Positions 23,561 through 37,700 of a stretch of DNA of 64,000 bases are shown piece by piece (position 1 is the first letter of the stretch; each line of letters opens with the position of its first letter). Origin of the DNA: Vesta saturnalis. Taxonomy: Eukaryota; Arthropoda; Insecta; Coleoptera; Lampyridae. The position numbers and the translations under genes are program-made. The notes beneath the pieces are model-generated. The model ran no database searches. It saw only the letters and a list, made by a program, of their open reading frames with translations, and was not told where the DNA came from. The stretch is taken from NCBI GenBank assembly GCA_036346205.1, contig JARFJB010002422.1:255501-319500 (forward strand). The letters run 5' to 3'.

Positions 23561-25456
23561 AAATCGTCATATTTGGGGCGGCTTTTTAACGGTCTAACTC
23601 TTCGAATTCGGAGAATTTCCTTTGCTGAGTCTATTGAATTTGTTATTAAGCATACCGAAAGGTATTGTTCATATGCGGCCCTCATGGACAAGCTTCATTC
23701 AGTCACCTTTTCGAGAGCTTCCTTCAGTTACTACTACGTATAACTTTCGTAGTTTCTAGTATTAGGGATCTTTTTATAATCTCGTACTGTCTGAAAGAAT
23801 ACATTTCTCATCTTTAATCACCCAATCAATCTTGCCCCACCATGTTGGTCAATGACACCCACGACACAATATGTTAATTACGTATTTTTGTATTTAAAAT
23901 AAAAACTCGCGAACCCACCCACGATTGCTACATAAAGCGCTTTTATGAAAATATGTTAAGTCACTTACATACTTTTGTCTACAGAAAGTTTTTCAGCGGT
24001 TGAAAATGCTGCAGCGAAACGAAGGCACCACACACAAGTAGAGGTGTCGATATCAACGAAATTCACGAACACTAATTGTTGTGATATCACAGTCACCCTT
24101 TACGATACCTAGCTCATTTTTTAAAATACAAGTATTATCGTATTATTACTGACACTATGGTGTCATGCACCAAAAATACACACTGCGATTGCTTAAAATG
24201 TGTTTGGATTCGTAAAACTGTTAACGGGTGTTGAATATTTGAAAAACTTGCATGAAAGCAGATAATGTTGCAATACCCAAACAAATAATTTTAGTAAAAT
24301 AATTAACCAAATAATTTACGTTGGTTTTAATCAAGGGACAATTCTCCTTTAACCGTGGTGTAACCAATTTGCACACCATCAAAAGATTTCAAGTGATTTT
24401 ACGTGAGGTATCAATGTGATTTCGTCTCCGGTTTTAATATGATAAAATTAAAAAAAGCATTATTGTAGCTATAGGGAGTGCTTAATAGAAATGAAAGAAC
24501 ATAATGCATTTTCACTTTTTTAAAAAACATACGGGGTGATTTATTTGAAAAAAATGAGAAAATCATGTGTTCAAATTTTGACTCGCCCTACATTGAATTG
24601 TTGAAATAGTATAAAAATAGCACTTTCTCTTAAAATTGGACCAGTGTTAAATAGTTATGCCTGCAAAAAATTGTCAGTTGTTCTGTCTAGGGTATACAGG
24701 AGGTTGAAGTGAGAATAATTTTCGTATACAAAAGTTATGGTCAACTTTTGAAATACCCTGTATAATGCAATAGAACCTTATGTTGGAAATATGGTGGAAA
24801 TGAGTTTAATCTAACTTTGTAATATATAGGGTCTCCCATTAAAAAGAAGTATGTTTGGTTCACCCTGGTAATTTGTAACACCCTGTAAATACGAAAATAA
24901 TTTTAAGCTGTGCAGTTTGAAGTATACTTTTTACAAATGACAAATTCATACAACACTAATATGTAGATGGACCTGGTGCCTTGAACTTGACCTTGTTTGA
25001 ACATTCTAAGTTCATTATTTCACAAACCACTGTTATATTATTATCAATTTAATTTCCAGCTATTCCTCCTATTATTAGTTTTCTAAAAATTATAACAATA
25101 TGTGAAGAAAAAAGGAAGTGCTTATTTAAAGTTAGTAAAGCTGGTTATGTTTGCAATGATTATTACATTAAATTTGAAACATTTATTTAAAGATACTAGA
25201 CAAATCTTGGCCTTTTTCTTCTATTATACAATTAAATGAAATCGAATTATTCATATCAATGTAAACAGTGATTTATTTAACTGACTCGCAAATTTCCCAT
25301 GACTATCTTAAATAAATATAACATTTCTGATAAGTAGCGGTTAACCTGTCATATTTTCCATATCACAATAGTATATAACTTGTATCCTTTTTACAAAAAA
25401 ATAATGTAATTAGGGGAAATACTATTACTAACTACGTTATTTTTCTCTGTATCTAG
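23561..25456. other. Non-coding region upstream of the first visible C3G exon
   Basis: AT-rich, probably C3G intron. It contains scattered motifs such as ACAGGGTGT-like and CACCCTGTA (around 24750-24890) that resemble ends of small TA-inserting elements. No gene is seen. Confidence 0.35.
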
Positions 25457-25716
25457 AAAGTGATAGCCCAATATCATCTCCTTTGGCTGGATCGGGTCCA
25501 GGGGGACATAAACCCTCATTTAAAAGCACCAAATTGGCAAGACGCGCACGTTCATTTAAAGACGATTTTCTGGAAAAAATATCACAAATGCGTAGTCCAA
25601 CAAACCAAGGAATTCGTTCACATAGTCCCAAAGGAAGAATGCATAAACCGGATACTATGGATAGTACACCATCGGTTAAAGGGCCTGCACATGAATTGGA
25701 TCTTCTTGCAAAACAA
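25457..25716 (+). CDS. C3G: C3G exon (basic Ser/Pro segment)
   Basis: Acceptor TCTGTATCTAG before 25457, donor GTAAGA at 25717. Encodes DSPISSPLAGSGPGG and the conserved RSFKDDFLEKISQMRSPTN block. It enters with two bases of a split codon and ends in phase 0. A preceding exon is required but was not identified. Confidence 0.9.
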
Positions 25717-28700
25717 GTAAGAATAGAAACATGACAAGTTAAGTAAGGTTAAAAGTACTAACGAGTGTATGTCTTAATAACTTCAGGACTTGTTTATAAA
25801 TATCACTTAATAGATGCAATTTACATGCAGTGATAGTTTTTGAAAAATATTACAATTACGAATAAAGGGACAAACGTGCGATAGGTGAGTTTAAAAAAAC
25901 GCTAAAGAAGGCGTTATATGCTGTTTTTAAACAATTCAATTTACGATATTTTGTATTCTATGATCGATTAACTTGAATTTTGAGGGGTGCATTACAGTAA
26001 TTGATATCACACATAGTTGTTTTAAAATCATCCTATATAGTGGTATTCGAAATCTGCCTTTGTTTTTAGAAAGTAGTTGGTGAATTTGCACCATAAAACA
26101 GTTTTAGTTAATCTAATTGAATACGTTATAAATGTACCGGGTGGCCAACTAAGAACGGCCGTCGGCCATATCTCAGGAATGGATTATAGCACAGGTTCGG
26201 GAAAATATTTTTTATAACGAAAGTGACCTCGAGAAACGCTTGGAAATTATTTTCAGAATTGTAGGTCCACCGCTAGAGGGCGTATTTGACAGTTAAAATT
26301 TTAAAAAGCAAAATTTTTCAAAATTTGCTCAATTAAGGAGCATATTAAATATTATAATCAGATTCCTCAACAAATTATGCATATTTTTTATTTGACAAGT
26401 TTTAGTCTATCTCTTCAAATAAGGGGCGGGGGAGAGTGGGAACCTTGTTACGAAAAAACGCCTATAATTCAGGTTCTGCTTGACCGGTTTTAATAAACTT
26501 GATGTTGTTTGAAAGAGCTTTTGTTAAACAATAGAAAATTTGTAAATTTGAAGCAATCTGATTAATAACATAAATGCTAGAGGGCGCTGTTTAATATTTT
26601 TTTAATATTGTGTTTTATCTTTACAACTTTAAATGGAAGCATAAAAATTTAAGTAGGTCTTTAAAAAGTAGACTAAATTAGTAATAAAACAGTGAAAACT
26701 GCAAGTCGATATCTTTTTCCTATCCTGAGATATCGTAAGAAACAGGTAAATGGCGGGAATTGTTCTTCCAACGTCTAGTAGGCTAGTTCGCGTTAACGGA
26801 AATTATTAAATTTAGCCTGGATGAAAAGATCTTACATTGGTCTGCAATAATTTAAACTGTTATCGTACTAATATTATGGTTGCCGCTAGATTACCTAAAT
26901 GTAATGTTGTCGCTACTAACAATGAGAACAAATTATAAAATAATAATGTGATAAATCTAACAATTAAAACCTTAAATAAATAACTACGTAATTAGTGTCG
27001 CCCTAGATGTTCGAAATGTCGTCCATCATTTTCAATGCATGAAATCAATCGCTGACGGGTGGAGAGAACAGCAGTTTCAATTTCTGCCCTTGAAATACTT
27101 CGTATTATCTGTCGTATTCTTTCAATCATGTCAGCTCTTGTTGTGGGTCTATCGGCATAAACGAGATCTTTTATTCGCCCCCACAAATAAAAATCTAAAC
27201 AAGTTAGGTCTGGAGACCTTGGTGGCCAAATAAATAAACTTCCACGTCGTATCCACCTTTCAGGGTATGATTGGTCTAAGAAATTCCGAACGTCTCTAGA
27301 ATAATGTGCCGGGCACCCATCATGTTGCAAGAACATGTCACGACGAATGGCCAAGGGTACGTCTTCTAAAAGAAGTGGCAATTCGTTGCTTAAAAAATCT
27401 AAATATCTTTCTCCATTAACAGTCTCATTAAAAGAAATGGCCCAATTATTTCTCCACCTAGAATCCCGCACCAGACATTTACAGACCAACGACCCTGATG
27501 TTGGACCTCCTTCATCCAGTGGGGATTCGTTTCAGACCAGTAGTGCATATTATGTCGATTTACACTACCATCACTATGAAAAGTAGACTCATCTGTCCAC
27601 ATAATTCGTGAAAGTATTTCAGGATCGTCGTGTATCATATTTGAGAGCCAGTTGCAAAAATCCAACTTGGTATCGAAATCTTGAGCATTCAAACTATGGT
27701 GTAGGACCATGTGATATGGGTGCAATCTAAAATAGTATATATTATAAAGTAATCAGGTCAATAAGTCGTTGTTAGAAAACGAAAAAGGACTTTAAATGCA
27801 TTAACTCTGGTAATGTTATTATGAATTTTTTTCGCCCGGCCTCATTATTTTTTATTATTGGTACCTTTTTACTTTACCTCAGTTAATTATCATGTTGTTA
27901 GTTAAAATCTATTCACATAGCATAAGATAATTTCATTAAATAATTTGTTGTTTTATTGAAACTGGACATAAACATATAACGACAAACGAAAAAAATTAAA
28001 ACATTTTTATCGTTATAATACCGAATAAAACATGCATTAATAAATAAGTAGTGTTCTCTTAAAATATTTTGGACGGTGGTTCGACGTATACCGTTTCTAG
28101 CTATAGCTCTGGTGCTTGAATGAGGGTTAACATGTACATAAGCTAAAACATCAATAACATCTTCCTCTGTTCTACCTCTGCGTTGTCTTCGGTACACAGG
28201 AAGATTCACATTTCCAGTAGTACGCACACGGTGTGCGAGTCGGAGAAAAACTCTTCTGGTGTGATGCCGTCTGTTTGGGTACTGCACTCTGCAGTGCATA
28301 CACTCTAGCAGCAACGGTTGCATTTCTCATACATTCAAAATAAACTGCCAACATATCAAATGCTTCTTCATTTGTAAGAATCATTCTGGTACGAAAAGAT
28401 AAAGAAAGTTTATTAAATGCAACACGATGAATAATTTTTGACATATGCGTGAAAATCATAGCTTGCTCGTTTTCAATAGGGAATTTATTTTATATCTTAC
28501 ATGGCCCTCTTTACTAATTTTGTTGTCATCAGTAAATCGTAATTCATATTTTAAACTATATTTGTTGCTGCTGGGCAAATATCGGTTTTATTGATATTTT
28601 ATGCTTTTGATTTACTAACACATCGCTTGAAAACAAATATAATATTCTTATATAATTAAAAAAATGTTACATTTATCACATTATTATTTTACTATTTGTT

Positions 28701-31700
28701 CTCATTGTTAGTAGCGACAGCATTACATTTAGGTAATCTAGCGGCAACCATAACGTTAGTATGATAACAGTTTAAATTACTGCAGACCAATGTAAGATCT
28801 TTTCATCCAGGCTAAATTTACTAATTTCCGTTAACGCGAACTAGCCTACTAGACGTTGGAAGAACAATTCCCGCCATTTACCTGTTTCTTACGATATCTC
28901 AGGATAGGAAAAAGATATCGACTTGCAGTTTTCACTGTTTTATTACTAATTTAATCTACTTTTTAAAGACCTACTTAAATTTGTATGCTTCCATTTAAAA
29001 TTGTAAAGAGAAAACATAATATTAAAAAAATATTAAACAGCGCCCTCTAGCGTTTATGTTATTAATCAGATTGCTTCAAATTTACAAATTTTCTATTGTT
29101 TAACAAAAGCTCTTTCAAACAACATCAAGTCTATTAAAATCGGTCAAGCAGAACCTGAATTAAAGGCGTTCTTTCATAACAAGGTTCCCACTCTCCCCCG
29201 CCCCTTATTTGAAGAGATAGACTAAAACTTGTCAAATAAAAAATATGCAGAATTTGTCGAGGAATCTAATTATATTTAATATGCCCCCTAATTATGTAAA
29301 TTTTGAAAAATTTTGCTTTTTAAAATTGTAACTGTCAAATTCGCCCTCTAGCGGTGGACCTACAAGTCTGAAAATAATTTCCAGGCGTTTCTCGAGGCCA
29401 CTTTTGTTATAAAAAATTTTTTCCCGCACCTGTGCTATAATCCATTCCTGAGATATGGTCGACGGCCGTTCTTAGTTGGCCACCCGGTACATACTCTAAT
29501 TTGTATGTAAGAAAATTGCAGGAAGGAATCCCTAAAATCAGAATTATTAAAAAAAAAAACAAAAAATAGTACCCCCACTATAATTGTACATAATATTGTA
29601 TCATAAAATCACAAACTGATTTGAAAGTATTACACAAATGACTAGCCACAAGAAAGAGTAACTTGTATTTTTAAACTTACGCCTGAGTTATCTACCTATT
29701 AAATTTATTCTTCAAATAAGATCCAAAGAAACCATTGTATTAACAATGGTTTCCAAGGGTATTAACTTTCATTGAAATTTATTAGGAGGGGATATCTTGG
29801 CTCTTAATTTAATAAAAGGTCAAGTTCTTGATTATTTGTTATAAGAGGGTTGTAGAGTATTTATTGTCCCTAGCATAGATGACTTTGATATATGTTGCTC
29901 CTAGTAACCGCACTTGCTTTGTTATTTTATTGACAAACGAACCGAAAAATTTGGTTAGTCGAGCTTTAATAGTGTCAAAGTTGTACAAGTTGAAAGTAGT
30001 CATTGTACGAAGATTTTGGGAAATTGAAAAAGTGAGCTTCATGCTGTCATCAAGTACCTACAAAAGAAAGGTTTAACACCTAAAAAAATTCATACAGATA
30101 TAGTTGGCGTGCTTGGAGATTCTGCTCCTTCCTATCAAGTAGTAAAAAATTGATCTCGAGCGTTCAAATGTGGCAGAACAACTCGGGAACATGCAAAAGG
30201 TGCTCGTCGGTCGCATTCTGCTTGTACTCAAGAAAACATTGATCTTGTGAATGCCATGATCAGAGAAGATTGTCGATTGACAACAAGACGTGAAACGTAG
30301 TTAACAGGCCTTTTAAATGGTATGATTGGAACCATAATAAATGACTATTTAGGGCTTCATAAGGTGTCAGCAGGATGGGTACCCGGAATGTTGACGCCCG
30401 AAAAAAAGCGTTTGAGAGTCACTTCTTCATTAGCCAATTTAGCCTTATTTAACCGTAATTCTAAATGTTTTCTCGATCGTTATGTTACGGTTGATGAAAC
30501 TTGGGTTCGTCACTTCGATCTCAAATGTAAACAACAAAGTATGGAGTAGCGTCATCCAGGGTCTCCCCCTCTACGCAAATTTGTGTACAGGCTTCAGGGG
30601 GCAAGATAATGGTTACAGTTTTTTGGGATCCCGAAGGAATTTTACTGGTAGATTTTTTGGAACGTGACCCGCGCAATCACTGGCCAATATTATGCAGCTT
30701 TAGTTACAAAACTTTGTTATTGCATTAAAGAAGAAAGAAGAGGAAAACTGTCACTCGGAATTCTCTTTCATTAAAACAACGCCCCAGTTCATAAGAGCTT
30801 TTATGAATGCAATTCATGATGCTGGATTTGAAGTTATGGAGCATCCACCCTGACTTAGGTCCCAGTGATTTTTATTTATTTCCAAAGCTAAAAGAGAGTA
30901 TTCGGGGAACAGAACTTGAGAGCGATAACCCAGTTATGGCAGTAGTGCAGGACTTCTTCTGTGATCAAGACTCCGAGTTTTTCAAGAAAGGTGTTGCTAT
31001 TCTTGAACATAGGTGGAATAAGTGTCTTCACGTTCAAAGGGATTATGTTGAAAAACAATGTTGTATTCTATGCTAGAGACATTAAATACTGTACATCCCT
31101 CGTAACTTGCTAAAGGGGTGCCGAGTGATTTTATTATGATCAAATTATGCGAGTGTTTCTCCCACTTATGTACTCTCGGAATATCACTATATTGGGTGAT
31201 TTTAAAATAAAAAATATTTTACTAGACCGAACCTGTTAATTATGTGTGGTAGCAGTTAGGGTAATTACTGTAATCTACCCCTCAAACTTCAAACCAATTG
31301 GTCAATAACAAAATTAACCTGGGTGTTACCTATCATCACTAGTTAATTTATGTTCCTTTATTTGTGAACCACTATTTATTTATACTTAAATAATTTGATT
31401 TTACATAAATTTGTTATGGAGAGCGTGCGTCTAGAATTAATAAATTTGTTTCTACAGATGTGTTGTTATTGCAAGTTATCTCTCAATCATATCTTCATTA
31501 TAGTAAATGTTGGTAGTTTAAATTAATAATCTTTTTTTTTTTTGTATAGATACAAGTGGCTCTTAAGCATTTTAGAGATGTTGTTTCAAAAAATATACTG
31601 GAAATGCTTCCTGGTAACGGAACGATTGTCCTCGATACGGTTTGGGCTATTAATTTGGCTGTGAAGTCATCTGTATCATCAGAATTTAGCAATAGTATTG

Positions 31701-34700
31701 TTTCGGCTACGCATCATATGTATCAAAGTGTCGCACGTCTCATTAAATTATGTGATGATGTTCTTATTGATGGAGCGGAAAGTTCAGCTTTAAATCAAGA
31801 TAATGTAGCAGAAGTTGTAGCACAAGTAGAGGACTCTGTTAAAGTAATTACTGTGTTAATTATTTCAGTATTTAATAATAAAATTTTAGACTTTAATTAA
31901 GCTCGCCAAAGAAAAAATAATACACCAACATACAGTATCATATAAAACTACACCAAGAACTTCATTTGGAAATACATCTCTTGAAATATCTACACAACGA
32001 AATTCTTTGCCAGATATTCCTTTAACACCTCGTGAAAGACAGATATTAGAACAAACCTCGTGTGTGCCTGGAAAAGTAAGAAGCAGCCATAGTTCAGAAT
32101 CAGTTTTACGAGATAACAGTCCACCTCCGAAACCACCTTTACCTGATAGGTACATTATATCAAGTACTTATTTACATATATGTATTGTAACATTTTAGTA
32201 TGTTCAGTATGAGTAGAATGGATGAATCTAGTAGTCTGCCTCCTCCACTACCTCCTAAAAAGAAGGGAAACAATCGAAGTTATCAACTTATGGATGAATG
32301 TTTTAGTTCAGATAATTCTCTGTTTGCTTCTAGCCTCGAACGGTAAATAATTCATTTTTTTTTAAATATTCAAAAAATTTAAATATTTTTGTAATTTTTA
32401 GGATGTCACTTAGATCAAGATCACCTGAAGACTCAAGTTCTCTACTCTCTGCAAGTGCTGGCAGTTTGGATTCTATACTTAATCAGTCTAGGGAAGAAGA
32501 AGAAATTCGAGCGTTAATGGATCATAACACTGATGTTGATACAATGGTGGTGTTGGATAATGACATTTCCGGAATTGCTGGTGCTAATGGCTTAGATAAT
32601 TATTGGGATGATTCGGTATTATCTAATGCACAAAATTCATCCATATCATTATTAAATCAATCCAACGAATTAAATATTGTTAACGCGGAAATAAATAGAT
32701 TATCAAATACTGATTCAGGTTTTGTATCAATGATTTCACAAAGAAGTTCTGGATACTCCAAACGAAGTTCGCAACAAAGCACAGTTAGTTCCCAATGGAG
32801 TAGCCAACAGGGCTTTTCCAAACATTCGTCCAATACTGTTACAGAAATAACTAAGTCCGAAAATATAATACAAAAAACGTTTGCAACACAAACTAGAGCT
32901 GAAATTAATTTTAAACAAAGTACAATTAGTAATAGTACAGTTTCGAATTTACATAGCAGTAGTCAATCATTTACAAAAGATGAAGTTTTTGAAGATACTC
33001 CACCAGCTATTCCTCAGAAGACCAGACGGAAACCAGAACGTCAACCTTCTCCTTATGATAATGTACCTGATGACAGTTTGAGTAGGTAGATTAATTTGTA
33101 GAATTTTATAATTTAAGTTTATGTAATGTAGGTGGTGAGCTATTGGTCGCTTGTCAGTTACATCAGTCACAAAATACCTTAAGTAGTACAGATGTGGATA
33201 CAGGCCAAGATGGACGACCACCACCTTTACCTTTGAAGAAGAAGCATAGTAAGTTTTACAAATACTAGAAATTAATACTTATTATTTGATAAAATTTGAG
33301 ATTAAACATTTGGAGCATGTTTACTTGATTGTTGGACAACTTTTTGTTGTATTTGAATTTGTTTAATGTAACTTCCGTCAAACGGGATAAAGAAATGTTA
33401 CAGAATGTTAAATTTTTTAAAAGTAGCACAAATAGTAAAATGTTATTCGTACAAAGCCATGTTAAAGATAAAGATGTCCATTTTCAATATTTTCATCCTT
33501 CAGTGGTTGATTAGAAGCATTGGTTAGATATTGTATGACCTTGTCATACCAACCTACCATGATGCCATTGTTGAAATTTATGTTAGTTAGCATTTGCTGT
33601 ATAAGGTTTTTTGATGTTTCATTTATTTTCTGAAGTTCTTGTGGGTCTTTGTCTAGCTTGTAAAGTTTCCACATTCAATCCATATATACCGGAATACCGA
33701 AATTTGTTTTTTTTCTATTGTTGGTGGATGCAACGAGAATTTGTGAAAAAAGAAAAATAATTCAGATGTATTATGTTTCAAATTTTGACTGATCACTTGC
33801 CAATTAATTTTATTAACAAGTTATAATAAACGCTTGATTTAGAACTTACAAAATGTAAGTTTCAGATTTCAGTTGTGAATTTGACAATAAGCTTGTTGCA
33901 TAAAGTGGTAATGGTACCTGCTAATAAACTGTTATTTATATAAAAATATATACTTTCATGATTTTCATTCAGGTTTCAAACATTTATCTTTTTGGGTTGA
34001 AATTGTGTTGTTATATTTACATATTTTAATAACTTATTTTCTAACTTGAGCATACCTGGAAAAAACTTAAGACATACCTACTCATGTTTTTTCTGCGAAG
34101 CGTCTCAAAACGAATTACCTTCATACGAGGGTAGATCGAAATGATTCTAAAATGAATTCCAAGATGGCGTTGTGCGCGCGAGCTGATCATTTGTTTTGAA
34201 AGCGCCATTGTTCATACAACAGTTTTCAAATTTTCAAACGGAATGGATATAAACACATGCCGTTACTATCTATACAAGTAAACACTGTGTGCATTTTCTT
34301 AATCATGTGCAGTGCAGTGTTTTTTCTTTTTTAAAGACTTAAATGCTAAACAAATAAAAACGGAATTAGATAAAGTTCATGGTGAGTCTTCCTTCATATG
34401 CAAAAGTTGCAAACTGGGTTGCTGAATTTAAACGCGGTAGAACTAGCATAGAGGATGCACCACGTTCTGACTGATCAAAAGCAGCTACCGATGAAGAAAT
34501 TCCATGAATTCGTAATGAAGGATCGCCGAATAAAGTTGAGAGAGGTAGCGGAGAACATAAACATTTCATACGACCGTGTACATTGCATTTTACATTAACA
34601 TTTGGACATGAGAAAGCTTAGTGCTAGATGGGTGCCGCGTCTGCTGACAATCGACCAAAAGCGAATTCAAATGACCATTTCTCAGCAATGTCTAAACATG

Positions 34701-37700
34701 TTCAAACGTAATGAAAAAGATTTTTTGCGACGTTTTATAACTGTGGACGAAACGTGGATTCACCACTACACTTCGGAGATCTAGGAACAGTCAAAGCAAT
34801 GGAGAAAATGTGGAGATCCAACTCCAAAGAAGGCGAAGACGATTCCGTCTGCTGCTATAGTCATGGCTATCGTCTTTTGGGATTCCCGAGGAATAATTTT
34901 TATTGGTTACTTGCTACACGGGAGGCCAATAACGAAGGAGTATTATGCGTCGTTATTAGATAGCCTAAAAAAAGAAATCAAAGCTAAAGGCCTCCGACAA
35001 TGCGGCAACATTTGGACATGAGAAAGTTTAGTGCTAGATGGGTGCCGCGTCTGCTGACACTCGACCAAAAGCGAGTTCGAATGACCATTTCTCAGTAATG
35101 TCTAGATCTAGACATGTTCAAACGTAATGAAAAAGATTTTTTGCGACGTTTTATAACTGGACGAAACGTCACTTCGGAGATCTAGGAGCAGTCAAAGCAA
35201 TGGAGACAACGTGGAGAGCCAACTCCAAAGAAGGCAAAGATGATTCCATCTGCTGGTAAAGTCATGGCTATCGTATTTTGGGATTCCCGAGGAATAATTT
35301 TTATTGGTTACTTGCTACACGGGAGGCCAATAACGGGCGAGTATTATTAGTCGTTATTAGACAGACTGAAAAAAGAAATCAAAGCTAAAAGCCTCAGTTG
35401 GCAAAGAAAAAGGTCTTGTACCACTAGGATAACGCCCCATCCGACAAGGCGGCAATTACAACGGCGAAACTGCACGTACTACGATTCCAGTTAATTGAAC
35501 ATGCATCCTATTCGCTTGGCTCCGTCGGATTTCTTCTTGTTCCCAAATCTCAAGAAATGGTTGGCTAGAAAGAAATTTTCATCAAATACTGAAATCATCG
35601 AAGCTGTAAATGTATATTTTGAAGGCTTGGATAGTTCTTATTTTTGTGAAGGGTTTAACGTCTTTGAAAGGCGTTGGACTAAATGTGTACAGCTGAAAGG
35701 AGACCCTGTAGAAAAATAAATACGATTTTCCCCAAAAAGTTGTTTTTTCCCCTCTTGTTCTAGAAATGTTGCGATCTATCCTCCTAATGTGGTTTCTGAA
35801 AGGTTCATGTGCTTTGCAAACTCCTACCCAACCCTCCAATCTATTTGCACTATCTTTCAATGCATTTAACTTAAAGTAAAATTTTTTATTTCTACTGATG
35901 ATGGCTCATTCTATATCCAATATCCTAGTTAAGCGTAATGTAGTTAAATTTAATAGTCAATTTTTGTATTCTTTTCAACTTCTTTTGTAAAGGTTTAATG
36001 TAATTGTTAAGTTGTTGTCTAATTCAATTAAAATGTTAAATAGTACTCCACATTATATTTAAATTTGCTATCTTCGTACACTTTCATAATTGTTGTATCT
36101 TTTGTTTTTGGGGTTTTCCTGTAAATAAACATCATTATTAAAAAAAACTATATTTCCATAGCAATTACAGTTATTTGTTAACATGTTCATTCCTTTTTTC
36201 AGAAAATGGTAACTGTAATTGCTATTGAAACATTACAATATAAATAAAATATAAATACATGATTTCAAACAAAAAAAAAATACTTTAAACTTATCTGTGA
36301 AAATGGCAAACTTTCACAATTTAAACTCATAAATAATAAATGCCTTCGGGGTATATTTTTATTATTTGTATTTAAATACATGATTTAAATAATCGTGTAT
36401 TTTAATATAAATTATACAAGCTTTATGTTTCGATGGCAATTACAACTATTGTCGTTAGTATATAACGAAACTTTTAATATTAATTAAAGTGCAAACAAAT
36501 TTGTGAAATATGTAATAGTAATTGCTTTTGAAACTATAGTTTATACTAAAATGCATGATTTTAAAACTTTTAAGATAAGTATGTATCATTATCTGTAATT
36601 ATTGGTTGACTTAAATGTTACCAAAAGCCAACAACAATCACTGTGAGTTTCTCTTTTTGCGTTTATTGCTAAATGGCAAGATTTTACAGAAAAATCTTTT
36701 ATCTAGGTAGCATACTTTGAAATACGGCATATTTAGTCATGGTCAGTAAGACTATGCTTTTGAATGAATGGCTGAAGTTTAATTTCCAAAACCCCATAAA
36801 TTCATATTTCACGATTCTACAGAGAGGGTATAAAGTTGCTTCAAAGACATTAATGGTTAACTACTATAGCCATTATTGAGAGTAAACCGCTTTGAAATGC
36901 AGAAAATGATAAATTGTGTTATTACACCCCACTTCAAAATGAACACAGCTCCAATGCTCCATCAAAGAAATTGATAAATTACTTTCAGTTACCCCTCCCT
37001 GTGCTTTATAGTAGGTATAAACAAATAAGTGAAAACACAAATTTTGCTAGTGCTTAACTACTATATCCATTTTTGGAAGTAAACCGCTTTGAAATTTTGA
37101 AAATCATAAATTACGTTATTACAACCTCCCTCCCCACTCTCTAATTTATAGCAGAGGGCTAGTAATCTCTTCAGCGAGAAACTGTAGTTAAAACACTTAA
37201 AATGCATGCAGCTCTATCGTAACTTATTCCTCCTCCTGCTTTATAGTATTAACAAAAATTTTGCTAGTGACTAACTACTACAGCGGAAATTTGGAATGTT
37301 TGAGATGTGACCATGTGTAATTCTGACTGTGGATGAAATCTTACAACAAACGCGTGTTGATTTAACGTATAAAAAAATCAAGTGGGGTCAAATTGGGTGA
37401 ACTGGCTGTCCACTCGATAGGGCCTGTACGACCTATCCACATGTTCGGGCAATCAATCCCGCATAGGTCAAAAATACTGGGTTGGAGCGCCATCTTGTTG
37501 AAACTATACCTATCCAATGCCTTCGTAAAACTCTTCTGGATTATCCTCCACTGCTTGTTGAATTGTTGGTATAATTTCATATTGCAACAATTGTAAATAC
37601 AGTGGACCTTTCAAAATTTTTTCAATCAAAATTGGACTAGTAATATGGTCACCAAGAATGCCAGACCAAACATTTATCTTATGTGAATACTGGGTCAATG

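Larger units (their letters stand above)
26137..29487 (-). mobile_element. Mariner transposon with ~820 bp terminal inverted repeats
   Basis: A 3351 bp element in a C3G intron, flanked by TA at 26135-26136 and 29488-29489. It begins CCGGGTGGCCAACTAAGAAC and ends with the complement. The inverted repeats run from 26137 to about 26960 and from about 28667 to 29487, unusually long for a mariner. The two arms differ at scattered sites. The central 1.7 kb encodes a minus-strand transposase (separate entry). Confidence 0.92.
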
